A stretch of DNA of 64,000 bases from Doryteuthis pealeii (GCA_023376005.1 CM042163.1:5296995-5360994), one strand, 5' to 3'; counted from the first letter of the stretch, positions 32,767-44,507 are shown. A program made the numbers and translations. The notes: generated by a model not told the origin, from the sequence alone.

Positions 32767-32841
<75 letters not shown>
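32767..32841. repeat. (AG)n microsatellite, right flank of GC-rich repeat
   Basis: Uninterrupted AG array. A 263-codon minus-strand frame through both arrays is mostly Ser-Leu repeat and not a gene. Confidence 0.95.
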
Positions 32842-32845
<4 letters not shown>

Positions 32846-33427
32846 ACAACAAAGACAAGACTAGGGTTCACATCCAAAATGACAAGAGATGAGGTATACG
32901 ACTCTGGTTCACTCACCTCTTCTTACTTAGTCATCTTTCCTATCGCTGCTGTTGCTAAGAGACGAGGGGGGGGGCGGCAGCGCGAACCCCCCTTTCTGTC
33001 CACTGTCAGGATTTCTGCTGCTTTTGTATTCTGACTCATTTCGTCTCTCCTAAGGGTCGGTCTCACTCGTTCGGTGCCCAATCGGATTCTCACTGCCTTT
33101 TTAAAAGTTTCCCACTGTCCTTCCAAAATCTCGTTTCTAAATCTCATTCATTCCCGTTTTCACACGGGATTTGAAAATCCCTTTTCTTTAAGGAATGACC
33201 ACCCTGGTGGTCAATGTTTTTTTGCCCTCTTGACCTCCATCTAATTTCCATCTTTGCCTAAACCCAACCCAGACGTCTCCTCAGTGGGGATTATCACAAT
33301 TATTAATCTTTACTCTCTTTCTTCTTCTCTATAGAATTTCTTTTACTGCTTTTAGAATCTTTGTTTGACAATCACAGGCCAAACCCTCTAATGCATACTT
33401 ATACATACCTACACTTGTTTATACATG

Positions 33428-33428
<1 letters not shown>
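32842..33428. other. No recognised gene
   Basis: Moderately GC-richer stretch; short frames on both strands show no domain. A CA array follows at 33429. Confidence 0.4.
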
Positions 33429-33464
<36 letters not shown>

Positions 33465-33467
33465 CAC

Positions 33468-33501
<34 letters not shown>

Positions 33502-33650
33502 CACGCACACAGATACGATCCACTATCTCCAGTCTACATACACACATATATACCTGTATGTGGCTTGTCTTACTCTCATATTACTTATTTATATAACTAA
33601 TACTACCACTATATATTTACCACTTGTATGCACCCACAGCATGCGTAGTG

Positions 33651-33700
<50 letters not shown>
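33429..33700. repeat. (AC)n and (TA)n microsatellites
   Basis: (AC)n at about 33429-33463, (TA)n at 33474-33500 and 33652-33700. An (AAC)n tract is at 33903-33931. Confidence 0.9.
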
Positions 33701-33704
<4 letters not shown>

Positions 33705-34019
33705 GTTTGATTTTATCACCAAATTATTTCTGATCTGTTTGATGATTGTATCAATATTTCCTTTTGTCGCGTGAAACTTAAAAGCGACAGTACCGTGAGT
33801 AATCCCCTTTAACAACGTTCAATAATCCATTTCATTTGATGTGCAACAAACGACAAATTAATAAAGCACAAATATCTTTTCTCGACGCCGCCACCGCCAC
33901 CGACAACAACAACAACAACAACAACAACAATTATAATCTTATTATAATTGAGATTCGGTGTCTGTCTATATGTAATCGGAACTACCCACCGCAAGGAAAT
34001 GCGTAACTTTATCAATGAG

Positions 34020-34475
34020 TGTTTAATTTATAGTCAAAACCATTAATATACAGAATAAATCTTATTTATTAAAGATGTTCTATGAAAATCTGAGTTAGAT
34101 TTTCCTCAAAACAGTCCATGTTATTAGTACTTTAAAATCCTGCAATGAGTCTTATATATCACTAAGAAATAAAGGTTTACATGATGTATGGTGTGATTAT
34201 TTTGTATACTGATTTCAACAAAACCGGGTTTAATAAATAATTACTTAGTGTTATTGATCTCTAATATTATTGTTTTATTCTCCAAAGTATTAAAATCAAT
34301 CCTATGGAATGGTTTATATAGAAATCAATTGGAATATAATTAATATAAGTATAATCTTTTTATATGCGTTCTTATTTAATTCCGTTAGTCATTCTAATTT
34401 AATATATTGCATTACATTAAAACTTAATCACACGCCAAGAGGGCGCATATTCTTGCAGCTGCTGCTACTAATTAT
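34020..34475 (+). mobile_element. Helitron-family relic
   Basis: Collinear with 58100-58540 and, reversed, 47662-48284: shared ACTTTAAAATCCTGCAATG-like start, AAACCGGGTTTAATAAATAA, TACTTAGTGTTATTGAT, TCAATTGGAATA and TTAGTCATTCTAATTTAATA. The end has a weak CGCC/GGCG hairpin and CTACTAAT. Directly followed by (ATT)n and an R2/NeSL-type LINE tail. Confidence 0.55.
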
Positions 34476-34484
34476 TATTATTAT

Positions 34485-35710
34485 CATTATTTACTCCTTT
34501 TGAGTTTTCACATCAAGCATTAGCTGATGGTCTTTCACTGGAGTCTGAGTGACAGCAAGTCTCCTCAGGTCTCCAGGACTCTTCTGAGTATTCTGACAGA
34601 TTGCAGCAGTGCAGTGTTCTGAATGGTTTCAACCCTTCCTCTGATTTCCAGACTTTCCAAACCCTTTTCTAATCCTTTTGGGACTGTTCCAAGTGCACCA
34701 ACTACAATTGGTATCACTTTCACTTTCATATTCCATAACTTTTTTAGTTCTCTGGCAAGGTCCAGATATTTGTCCATTTTTTAATTTTCCTTTAACTTCA
34801 CCCTGTGATCTGCTGGAACTGCAAAATCCACCAGTTGACAAGTTCTTTCTTTTTTGTTTATCAACACTAATTCTGGTCTTCTTGCTGGGATAAGGTGATC
34901 CGTTTTTATTTCAAAGTCCCAGAGAATTTTATGCGTTTCGTTCTCAAGAACAGATTCTGGTTTATGCATATACCATTTTGTTGTATGGTCAAAATTACAT
35001 TTTTTGCATAATTCCCAGTGGATCACCTTTCCAACCTAGTCGTGTCTAGTTTTGTACTCCCGTTGTGCTAGTTTTCTACATTCGCAGAGTATATGGTTTA
35101 CAGTCTCATCTCTATTACCGCAAAGTCTACATTTACTATTTTGTTGGGTCTTATCAATTTTAGCTTTGATATAGTTTGTCCTTATGGCATTATTTTGTGC
35201 AGCAATTATAAGTGATTCAGTTTCTCTTTTGAGGTTTCCTTTTCTTAACCATGTCCAAGTCTTTTTATGTGCAACCTCTTCGATTTGTCGTTTGAACTGT
35301 CCATATAATTGTTTTTCTTCCCATTTTTGTTTTGTAGTCTTTGTTGTTTTTCTGTTTGTCCATTTGTCACTTCTACTATTGTTGGCCGCCATAAGTAATT
35401 TGTCTTTGCTCTTTCTTGTCTAATCTTCAAGTTGTTGGATTGTGGTTTCTACGCAGTCCTCTATGTTGGCAAGACCTCTTCCCCCATCCTTTCTTGACAC
35501 ATATAATCTATCTCTATCGTCTCTAGGGTGGAGAACCTTGTGCATGGTCATTAACTTTCTCGTCTTTTGGTCAATCTGTCTGAGTTCTTCTTTTGTCCAT
35601 TTTAAGAATGGTCCTGAGTATCTTATAATGGAGACAGTCCAGGTATTGATTCCTTTGATTAGATTTCTGCTGTTAAGTTTGGTTTCTAGAAGTTTTCTAG
35701 TTCTCCTGAG

Positions 35711-35712
<2 letters not shown>
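34485..35712 (-). pseudogene. R2/NeSL-type LINE: best-preserved copy
   Basis: One minus-strand frame runs nearly through from about 35680 to 34565. In order: post-RT region (KWTKEELRQIDQKTRKLMTM, HPRDDRDRLYVSRKDGGRG), a CCHC knuckle C-R-L-C-G...H-I-L-C-E-C near 35100, then WELCKKCNFDHTTKWYMHKP, ENETHKILWDFEIKTDHL and RPELVLINKKERTC of the restriction-like endonuclease, then KVIPIVVGALGTVPKGLEKG and RILRRVLET. Three in-frame stops (after NIED..LED, after TRHD where Trp is expected, and after KLKEN) make it dead but recent. The endonuclease has RPE where RPD is usual. Ends in (TTA/ATT)n on the 3' side (34470-34492). Reverse transcriptase core is missing by 5' truncation. Confidence 0.9.
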
Positions 35713-35744
<32 letters not shown>

Positions 35745-36108
35745 CACCTGCTGTAGCTGGTGGTTCACTGGAGGCTGAGTGACAGCAAGTATCCTCAGGT
35801 CTCTAGGACTCTTCTGAGTATTCTAACCGATCCCAACAGTGCCGTAGTTTCGATGGTCTCGATTCTTCCTCTGATTTCTAATTCACCCACATTCTTTTCC
35901 AGTGCTTTGGGGATTGTTCCAAGGGCACCAATTACAATTGGTACAACCTTCACTTTCATGTTCCACTGCTTCCTCAGTTCTCTGGCAAGGTTCAAGTATT
36001 TGTCTACCTTTTCGCTTTCTTTCATTTTCACTCGGTGATCGGCTAGGACAGCAAAATCCATGAGATGGCAGGTTCTCTCTTTCTTGTCAATTAATACTAC
36101 GCCCGGTG
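35713..36108 (-). pseudogene. R2/NeSL-type LINE: second, diverged subfamily
   Basis: Begins with (TTA)n at 35713-35741 and reads, on minus, MDFAVLADHRVKMKESEKVD, KVVPIVIGALGTIPKALEKN and RILRRVLET. 5'-truncated at the RPGVVLI region. It abuts the (5') end of the copy at 34485-35712 head-to-tail, and its sequence differs enough (for example VVPIVIGALGTIPKA) to be another subfamily, shared with 47170-47634. Confidence 0.85.
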
Positions 36109-36249
36109 CTGGTGACAGATTGTATCACATTTCTTTTTTTCCTTTTACTGAAGATTGTCTAAATATTTTAAAGAAACATCTTTCTAAAAAACTCAAATCA
36201 TTTTTTCTTCCAAACGGATTGAATTTTAAATGCAAAGAAGAAGAGTTTT

Positions 36250-36440
36250 CCTTCTAGACTGGTTGCCTAACCAAGATTAAAGAGCTTAGTCTGTCCTATA
36301 TTTGCCATAGCTGGAGGCAGAGTAGTTGGATTCATACCTTTCCCAAGGGTATTAGCGCTATGTGAAATGTAGCTTCGCCCAGGATGGGAACACGGGTCGA
36401 CGAGTCCATTTCATACGACTCTAAGCATTACATCACAGTC
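36250..36440 (-). repeat. tRNA-derived SINE, family 1, diverged
   Basis: Contains GACTGGTTGCCTAACCAAG, CCATAGCTGGAGG, CCCAAGGGTATTAGCGCTA and a decayed tRNA-like head (GACGAGTCCATTTC). Lacks the distal GGGGTTGGTAAATA end. Confidence 0.8.
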
Positions 36441-36613
36441 TCCAACCATAAAAACAGATTATTACGCTTTTGATAATCCATACTTTAGAAGAAAAGCACG
36501 CATCACTTGCTGATAGAAAGTATTTTTATACATGTCAATAGTAGGGACTAAACGGAGGCTAAAATGCGTTTTTGACAAAATGACTTTATAACAGGAGGCC
36601 CCCTACAGAAAAT

Positions 36614-37314
36614 ATTTACCAAAAATCAGGGAATTATCGGATTTTAATGAAATTTTCAGTGTTTATTTATCAAAGAATGATCTTTATAATGCATTATTTA
36701 TTTTAATTTTCTCAGGTCACTTAATTTTGACCCCCCTTATGTTGGGGGCGTAAAATTGTTTCAAGTTGTCTTACCTGATACTAATTACAGTATAAATAAA
36801 GAGATAAAAGACCGAAGTTATGAATAAAAACAAAAAAAAAATTTTTTTTCCGGTTGCTGTTCCATGAGAAAATAAGTACCGAAAATCGAAAAATAAAATG
36901 TAAAAAAATAATAAATAATAAAATTTTCGGAGATTTTTTTTACTCATTTCGATAATTATTTAATTGGCTATTATCTTATAAAAGAAAAAAATTATACATC
37001 GATATTTTTTCTGCTTAAAAAGGGGAGGGGGTATATTTTCAATCGAGTTTTTCTTCAAAACTTATTACTTTATGTATCTAAAATAAGGTTTGCATTCAAT
37101 AGATATTTATTTCTAGAATCTAAAAATATAATATTTTAAACTTAAAATCCGAATATTTTTATTTTAAATGAATTTTATATATTAATTTTTCATAGCAAAA
37201 ATACTAAATTAAAGTTTTGAAATTAAATAACTGATGCATTATAAAATGAACTAATTGATAAATCAATACTGAAAATTTCATTAAAATCGGATAATTACCT
37301 GATTTTTGGTAAAT
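36614..37314. mobile_element. AT-rich element with ~100-bp inverted ends
   Basis: Left TTTACCAAAAATCAGGGAAT, CGGATTTTAATGAAATTTTC and GCATTATTTATTTTAATTT are mirrored at 37215-37314. Interior ~500 bp is AT-rich with no ORF. Short related motifs occur at 12.98-13.03 and 18.1 kb. Confidence 0.65.
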
Positions 37315-37594
37315 TTTTTGCAATCGCGAATGTTATATTAAAATTGTAAACAATGATGGTCATTATGTTACTACTTATCGATTTAGACAAAGTTTGACCT
37401 TAAATAATAGATTTAATATTTTAATTCGCTTTTTGAACTCGTAGAAGCTGATTTTTTTTGCTAGTCTCTAATGTAAATGTTCTTACTGAACATTTTTGTG
37501 ACAAATGAACTTTAGAAACTATTTACCATATTCAACCATATCAATCATTAATTCAATTTTATCTAATTTGTAGTTTACTTACAATCCGCTTGAT

Positions 37595-37597
<3 letters not shown>

Positions 37598-37651
<54 letters not shown>
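37598..37651. repeat. (AC)n microsatellite
   Basis: 54 bp of AC dinucleotides. Confidence 0.95.
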
Positions 37652-37656
<5 letters not shown>

Positions 37657-37767
37657 GATGGCGGTTGAATATATTTTACCAAAATCCATTTACCGTATAT
37701 ACTCGAGTAATAAACGACTTCATGTAATGGAAAGACACAAATTTGGAGCCACAAAAAAAGGTGTTTT

Positions 37768-38512
37768 GGTACAAATGCACTTTAGCGCGCACAAGAGATA
37801 AGGTAATTTATGAGGAAGTGCGTCCCGGTCTCCTGCCTCAAAAATTGCTACCCGGTGACTATCAAAATAACAACCCCCAGCTCGTCGTAATTCTTGTTTA
37901 TTTATCGTAATTTGTCGTAATTTTGTTTAGATATGAAGATGAATATATAGTTTGAAATAGACTGAGATAGATAGATAGATAGATAAACAAACAAAATAAT
38001 ATAGATAGATATGAACAAATGAGATAGATAGATATTTTTGATAAGTAAATGTATTTGGGGGGGGTCGCATCTTTTTTGGTCGTAATTCTTGTTTATTTAA
38101 ACTAAAAACAAGACATTAAACAAACATGAATAAAAGAAAATCTTAGTATTTAAAGTAATATAGATAAATATGAACAAATTGAGATAGATAGATAGATATG
38201 AAGATGGATAGTTTTGAATAGACTGAGCTGGGTCGTTATTTTAATAGTCACCGGGTAGCAATTTTTGAGGCAGGAGACCGGGACGCACTTCCTCATAAAT
38301 TACCAGAGGTAATATCATTAGATTACGTATAAAAATCATTACATTTCATAACATTTCACGGAAATACACGAAACCTTTGAGATGTTAGGATTAGGGTTAG
38401 GGTTAAGGGTTAAGGTTAGGTTGCTTAGGGTGTTTCCGTAATTTAATGCTATTTATACGTAAAATGCGATTCTAATGATATCATCTCTTGCGCGTTATTC
38501 TGCATTTGTACC
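37768..38512. mobile_element. MITE ('GCGCGCAAGAGATAA' family) carrying a nested element
   Basis: Left end GGTACAAATGCACTTTAGCG, right end CGCGTTATTCTGCATTTGTA then CC. Interrupted at 37802-38304. The retained interior has TTAGGGTTAGGGTTAAGGGT (38394 on). Without the insertion it would be ~235 bp, close to the 8330-8542 member. Confidence 0.8.
37802..38304. mobile_element. Nested non-autonomous element with ~65-bp TIRs, 8-bp TSD
   Basis: Ends read GGTAATTTATGAGGAAGTGC then GTCCCGGTCTCCTGCCTC inward on both sides. Flanks AGAGATAA (37794-37801) and AGAGGTAA (38305-38312) form an 8-bp duplication with one change, hAT-like. Interior has (GATA)n and shorter mirrored pieces (TCGTAATTCTTGTTTATTTA). 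Confidence 0.8.
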
Positions 38513-38799
38513 GGTGTTTTTATCAGCAATGTTCGGTCTAGAAAAAAAGGTAAGTTTTGACGTTTCAAAAACATATCTCGTATAATGAACGACTCTTTGT
38601 TTTTTAAGTGAAAAATTGGTGAATAATTTTGATGTTGCAAACTGTTGTCCTCATCTTTATTGTGGCAACGTTCAGCTGCAGGAATCCTCGGACATTATTC
38701 AGGTGTTTCTTATTTACCTTAGACTTAAAAATTATTCACATCAAGTCTCATCTAAAAAATACAGACAATTGATGAAAAATTGATCTTTTAAAAAATAGT

Positions 38800-39000
38800 C
38801 GTTTATTACACATGTATAAAATGTATTATTTGGATTATTCGGACTATTGTCCTCATCTTTATTGTTATCTGTACAACGTTTCGGCCGATGTGCCCTCCGG
38901 CCTTCTTCAGGTATTTCTTGTCGGACTCGGAAGCCTACTCGAACTCGGGAACCTTCTTTTCGAACTCGGGAACCTTCGTGTCGTAATCGGGAGCCATCAC
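38800..39000 (-). mobile_element. Penelope-type end plus short tandem repeats
   Basis: 38820-38922 on minus matches the 81-bp insert at 49093-49173 (GGCCGGAGGGCA.ATC.GCC, GAAACGTTGTACAGATAACA). Next to it, 38930-39000 is a minisatellite of ~21-bp CTCGGGAACCTTC-type units, which accounts for the Arg/Gly/Ser-rich frame there. Confidence 0.6.
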
Positions 39001-40799
39001 GGAACTTTGAACCCAACCCTTTATTCAATCCACGTGTGATACTATGGTTGAAGACGAACATGGTCAGAATAAATAAATAAATTAATGAATAAGAAAGAGA
39101 ATAGGTTAAAGCCAGCATAAGTAAAAGGGGGGGTGGCTGACCTTTTTACGAATCCAAAGATTAGGTCGTAAAGTTTAAGACACCTGTACGACCACCATGA
39201 AATGGGACCACTTGATGATAATATCTTAGGCACCCAGGTATTAAAAGCAAAAGGGATTTTTAGGAGAAAATCTCTTTTGAAAAAATTAATGGTCAACGTA
39301 TTGAAGATGTAGTGTCTGAAAAAATATTTAATTACTTTAATTTTAAGGGTTAATGACGACTAGAAGTCTGCGATTCGATGTAAATGCTGGCCATCTGTGT
39401 GGTCCGGAGAAGATGGTTGGGGAAGGGGAATTTGACAGAAATACAGCTAAACTCGAGCACTAAGCCAGTTAGAACTCAGCCTGTGAGGTGTTAAGGCCAC
39501 CGGTAGGGATAGCCAGTAGCAACCAGTTGGATAGACAGCGAAGTCTCACACACACCTTCTTCCATCCGCATCTTTTTTACGAACACTTGTAGTTGTTGTT
39601 TGTTTTTATTTAATCTTTGTGACTACTGTTTCTGACTCATGCCCTCAAATTGGCCAGCGCAGAGTGTTACAACGTTTGGGGTCTAGACATCGTGCATTGA
39701 AGGTGCAGAGCGCAGAACAGGTAGTCTCACACACGGGAGTAGACTGTTCTCATTCCGCTAACCAAAACAGAGAAACGAGTCTAAAAATGAAGAAAAAGCA
39801 AAGAAATAATACAACGAGTCACGTGATTTCCTGATCCTCATTTATTTGTATAAACCAGAAATATACACAACAGGTTCTCACAATGGAAAGTGTTAATTGG
39901 TGGAAACAAAAATCGCGACTAAAGTTTTTCAGAACTTTTTTTTTTTGCCTTGTCTCTCGAAAAGTCGAGAAACTCATGGAATTGGAACGTTTTTGCTTTT
40001 TCGATTGTTTCCCATCACAGGAAATTATTATTATTTTTTTTTCGTTTCTTTTTCTTTCTTCTCTGTTTTGCGTGTGATTTGTAAATTTTTTGAAATCAAC
40101 ATTTTTTTTTCTGGAATTTTAAATGTTGCACGAATTGTAGAAATTCTGGAAAGCGTGATTTTCTGAATAGCAAAGAAGAAGAAGAAAAAAAACTTTTGTT
40201 CTGACGTCAAGAATTAGCCAATCAAGAATTGGGAGTCGATAGCGCATTTATCAGAAAGCGATGGACTGTTAAAATAAAAAAAAAAAAATAAAAAAATAAA
40301 AAATAAAAACACAAAAACAGAAGCCAAAAACAAATTGAGAAATTTTATCAAAAACCTTTTATATTAAAAAAAATCATCTTAAGTTGATAATGTTATTTAA
40401 AAGTGGATTTTGAATGTTTGTGGATTTTAACGTTTTCTTGCCCAGCGGAACATGAAGAGAATTTGAAATTTTGAAATCAAATTCCAAGTTGAAGCGAGAA
40501 AGTTATTTGAAAACAACGATTATCAAAGAGAAAAAAAAAAGTTAAAACTTTGCCGTGGACTAAAGTGTGCTGGTTATGTTGACAGTTTTTTTTCTCTCTT
40601 CCAAAAGAGGACGACAATACAACAACTTTTTGTGGCAAGCTGTGAGCAGAGGACAGGAGAGTGAGAGGAGAGAGATAGCATCGTGGTTCGTGTGGAAAAA
40701 CAAAAAAAAAACAAAAAAAAAAAAAAAAAAAAAAAAAAAACAAAAAAGGGGAAAAAGAAAAAAAGCGAGAAAGGTGTATAGAGATTCTTAATTTTCAAA

Positions 40800-40884
<85 letters not shown>

Positions 40885-41084
40885 GTGAGGTTGTGTGAAG
40901 GTGAGACAAGACAATATATTTTCCCATTTTAAAAATCAAAGCTTAAGAAATTAGAAAAAAAAGAAGATTTTAAAATGAGGCGAGAAAAAAGAAAAAGAAA
41001 AAAAAAGTAGACATGATAGAAAAAGAAAGAGGCATTTTCAAGATAGATAGATAGATAGATAGATAGATCGATGGATGCATTAAA
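39001..41084. other. No recognised gene; downstream flank of the exon at 41-42 kb
   Basis: Holds (AG)n at 40803-40881, (GATA)n at 41041-41068, an A-rich tract at 40695-40742 and many short frames without domains. I did not find a clear AATAAA for the minus-strand gene close to its stop. Confidence 0.4.
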
Positions 41085-42016
41085 TTATTGCTTCAAGCTT
41101 CGTTTCTTGTTTTTCTTGAGATAACTCAGCTTGTTTGCCATCGTTGCATATTTCCTGGCGTTTCTCTTCCATTTGTTGTGATTAACGCGGGAATTTCTCA
41201 GATTGTTCTCATGTCCAGTATGGCTGTTGCCATGACCACCAGACACTTTCTTCTTATAGTAGCCTCCCACTCCTCCTCCTCCGATCTTGTGAATGGCGCG
41301 CTTTTTCTCTTTCTTCTCTTTATGAGCGCTGGTTTTTTTGCTCCTTTCCAAATGGTGAGATTCTTTCTTTTCGCGTCGATTTTCATTCTCGTGAGAAACG
41401 ACGTGAAGATCTTTTTTCGAGTGAGATTCCTTCTTGCCGAAATGCAGTTGCTTCATTTCATGATGCTTCGCCATTTTGCTATGACTTTCACCGTCATGAG
41501 ATTCTTTTCTCAAGTGGGTTGCCTTTTTTCCATGCACATCCTTTCGTCCATTTCGGGTGTCTTTCTTGTGGACATTTTGCTTTCCATCGTGATGACGTTT
41601 GGCCTCATGATGGCCGCCGGCCGCCGGCCGTCGTGGTGCTTCTCGCCCTGACGAGATTCCTGTTTCCCGTGATGGTTGTTGCTATGGTGATCCGTAAAGC
41701 TAAGACGTTTTACACGGGTCAGTTGCCTATCGGTCATGGGTGGGATGAGTTCTCTCCTCTTGCTCCGGATTAGCAGACGACCTGATGTGCCATCATGTAC
41801 GAGTTTTGCCAAGCGTTTGGCACGGGCCATGTTAGCTTCTTTGGCGACATCCAATCGTTTGGCGCGAATCAGAAACTTTTGATGAGGAGGAGCACTTCCA
41901 AGACTTTTCGGTCGGGTCAGTTGCTGTGCAAAGGGGAAGCCAGTTTTCTTGACCCGGTGATAATTCTGGTCAACGTGGAAATGCTGTACTGTTTCTCCTG
42001 GGCTCAGTGACGATCC
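41085..42016 (-). CDS. Terminal exon of an unrecognised protein with four furin-type sites; frame break inside
   Basis: The minus-strand frame opens directly at a splice acceptor: a T-rich tract (TTTATTTATTTATTTGCAG) ends at 42017 and GGATCG starts the exon, phase 0. No ATG is at the start, so upstream exons must exist at higher coordinates, and I could not place them. The first part has four R-x-K-R sites (RAKR, RAKR, RSKR, RVKR; about 10-15 residues apart), the consensus of furin-type convertases, which suggests a secreted, processed precursor. It then becomes His/Lys-rich (HHGKQE, KHHDG). At 41612-41629 the frame shifts and the same His/Lys-rich style continues in another frame (HHEAKRHHDGKQ, KESHDGESHSK) to a TAA at 41085, with Gly and very basic stretches near the end (ending KKNKKRSLKQ). 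No domain recognised. Each half is credible; whether this allele is a pseudogene is open. Confidence 0.65.
41612..41629 (-). repeat. GGCCGGC repeat at the frame break
   Basis: Two full 7-bp GGCCGGC units plus GGCC. Two units total 14 bp, which is not a multiple of three. The codons before and after both belong to His-rich coding sequence in frames that differ by exactly this amount. Confidence 0.8.
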
Positions 42017-42023
42017 CTGCAAA

Positions 42024-43730
42024 TAAATAAATAAATGAATAAAAATAAAAATAAAGAATAAAGAATAAAAATAAAAAATAAAAAGGATTTGAAAATAACA
42101 TTTAGTTGGAGTATGAAAAATTGATTAATCAATACATCAATCTTGGGTGTTTTTATTTGGATATGTTTTTAGATTGCCAAGATATGAAGGCTGAAATTTT
42201 GTTGGAGGGAAAGGGTGACAAAAAGTGGACGTTTATTTCTATGTTCGATTCTAGCTAGTTCCATTCACCGACCGAAACAAGTCATTCGTCACCTTCCACG
42301 CTACTTCCACCAAAATACCCCACGCATTCTATTATCCTACTTACACCAAAGCACATTAAGTATTCTTTTACCCAACTTAAAATCCCAATCGAATGAGGAA
42401 GAACAGAAATTCCTGAGAACATCAATCTTGGTTGATTGCAAATTGATAACCGAAATAAGAAAAATGATTCAAATGAGTTTTTGTGCACGAGTGAAAAAAC
42501 ACTTTTTGTGTTGGGATAACGGGGAATTTTCTCTTATCAACAATTTTGTTGTAGTACATTTAAATATTTCTGAAATTCACCGATTCTAATTCAAATCATA
42601 ATAAGACAAATATTTCTTTTTATTTTGGTTTTATTTTGATTTGAATGAAAATCAATTCAATTTTAGACACTTCAACGTGAAGCCGTGATTAACATTTATC
42701 TCTCAACAATTTCTATTGTAAAGCTGTTTTGTATAGTGAGGTTAAATGATTTGGAACTGACCAGACAGAGTTAAAGAAAAATCGATAAAAAAGAGGAGGG
42801 GGAGATCAGATGGTGGTGGTGGTAGGAGTAATTCTTATAAATATATATATATTTCGTATAAAAGTATTTTTGATATCTTCTAAGTTTGTTGATTTGTTTT
42901 TCGAGTTAGTATTAACCAGGGATCTTCGCAATGAAAAAAAAAAAAAGTGAAAGCCGCTTAGACATTTTATTTTCCAGAGATTCTTATTGTTACGATTTTT
43001 GTCGCCATTTTAGGCGTTTTAGTTCTGCTGTTGGTATTGAGTGTAGTTTAAGTGGATATTCTTATGGCGTAAAATTTGATGTATTCCTTGTAATAGTTAT
43101 AAAGGGAAAAGAATGTAGTGTCCGTAAATTGAAACTACGCTCTGCTACCATAACAGGTTATGGGCCCATTGATAATCAAAATATTTAGAAACGGAAAGAA
43201 AAATTCTCAGTATGAACATTTACCTTTCTTCTTTTGTCAGAAAGACAAAACTATTCAAAAAAAAGATTACTGGAAGAATCAGTTGAATCCCTGCTTTACA
43301 AATAATAAAGACAGGGATACTCGTCTGAATAAATCGTGGAATTATAACATAACTACTCATTTGAGAACTTTAGTCATTTAAAAAGAATAATTTGTTTTAC
43401 ATGAAAGAGACGAATTCGTGGGCAATGTGTTTTATTTCCTATCAATCTTTCATATGTTTTTCTTTATAGTTGAACGTTTGACATTAGCGTTGTGAGATGG
43501 AATGATGTGTGGATTGTATATATCCTTTACTCAAACTGTATAAATATATATAAGAAAAATTCTCGACGAAAGTGATAACAATGATTCTTTATTGCATGCG
43601 AAAACTTAATAGAAGAAGAATACAAGATGGAATAGAAAATACAAAGAATAAATATGTGTATCGAAGAAATGTTCAAGAGGCAAATAGCCTTTGGGGAGTA
43701 AAGTCTTGAAGCTGTTGGTAATAAAAAAAA
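42024..43730. other. Intron or flank of the 41-42-kb gene; no exon identified
   Basis: AT-rich, with (AATAAA)-like repeats next to the exon (which on the minus strand form the acceptor's T-rich tract). I find no convincing further exon; 42.2-42.6 and 42.9-43.4 kb have short frames without domains. Confidence 0.4.
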
Positions 43731-43737
43731 GTAAGTA

Positions 43738-43966
43738 ATGTCGTCGGGGCGGCCTAATGTCGGTATCAGCCATACAGTGAGGGAGTATATCCACTTTTCA
43801 TTAGCGCTAGACCAAGGAGATTATTTTAGCGTCTGAGGTGGAGCTCCTCACTTTACTGCACATATCCCTGTCCTACTCATACGCTGAGTTGGCGAGGGCC
43901 GATATTGAACCAGGAGCCTTGTGGTTCCTAGCCGAACGCTCTACCGACTGAGCTAAACCGACCATG
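43738..43966 (-). repeat. tRNA-derived SINE, family 2
   Basis: On minus: GGTCGGTTTAGCTCAGTCGG (A box TAGCTCAGTCGG), B box GGTTCAATATC, then AACTCAGCGTATGAGTAGGA and TCTAGCGCTAATGAAAAG. Head is tRNA-like with no intact cloverleaf that I can verify. Confidence 0.8.
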
Positions 43967-44225
43967 TTGATAATAGAACGAATTAAGTACAACACTTACT
44001 GGTTTGGAAAAAGGCTCTCGTGTACAATGTACACGGAATACCTCAGGAGCAAAGACCCTGTCCTGTAAACAAAAGGTGCAACTCGTGCATGTTATATCTG
44101 CCAAGCCGGGGGAGAAAATAGCTCTCGTGTACCACGCACACATAATACTAATCAGGGAGACACAACAGGTTTGTCAACTCTAAATGCTGGAGGGTCTAAG
44201 AGAATTGACTTTAGAGCTATTGCTA

Positions 44226-44507
44226 TTTATGCTACAGGTCGCACCGCACCTAGTGCTTAACGGAAGAACCGTGGTAACTAAGGAATATAATCTACAGCAT
44301 CTATACTGTTGATGGAAGACATATTTATGCTACAGGTCGCACCGCCACCTAGTGCTTAACGGAAGAAACGAAGACATATTTATGCTTACTAGTAACGGTG
44401 TTGATGGAAGACATATTTATGCTACAGGTCGCACCGCCACCTAGTGCTTAACGGAAGAACGTGGTAACTAAGGAGCATCTATACTGTTGATGGAAGACAT
44501 ATTGTTA
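44226..44507. repeat. Irregular tandem repeat, three units
   Basis: ATTTATGCTACAGGTCGCAC then CTAGTGCTTAACGGAAGAA recurs at about 44226, 44328 and 44415, with GTTGATGGAAGACAT between. Spacing about 85-105 bp. Confidence 0.8.

Noticed and set aside
32125..32916. 263-codon minus-strand ORF, longest in the window
   Set aside because: It is mainly Ser-Leu from two (AG)n arrays joined by the GC-rich repeat and flanking noise.
41088..41651. 187-codon hydrophobic plus-strand ORF that looks like a membrane protein
   Set aside because: It is the antisense of the Lys/His-rich exon; Lys codons read backwards give Phe/Leu. The minus strand has the acceptor and the furin sites.
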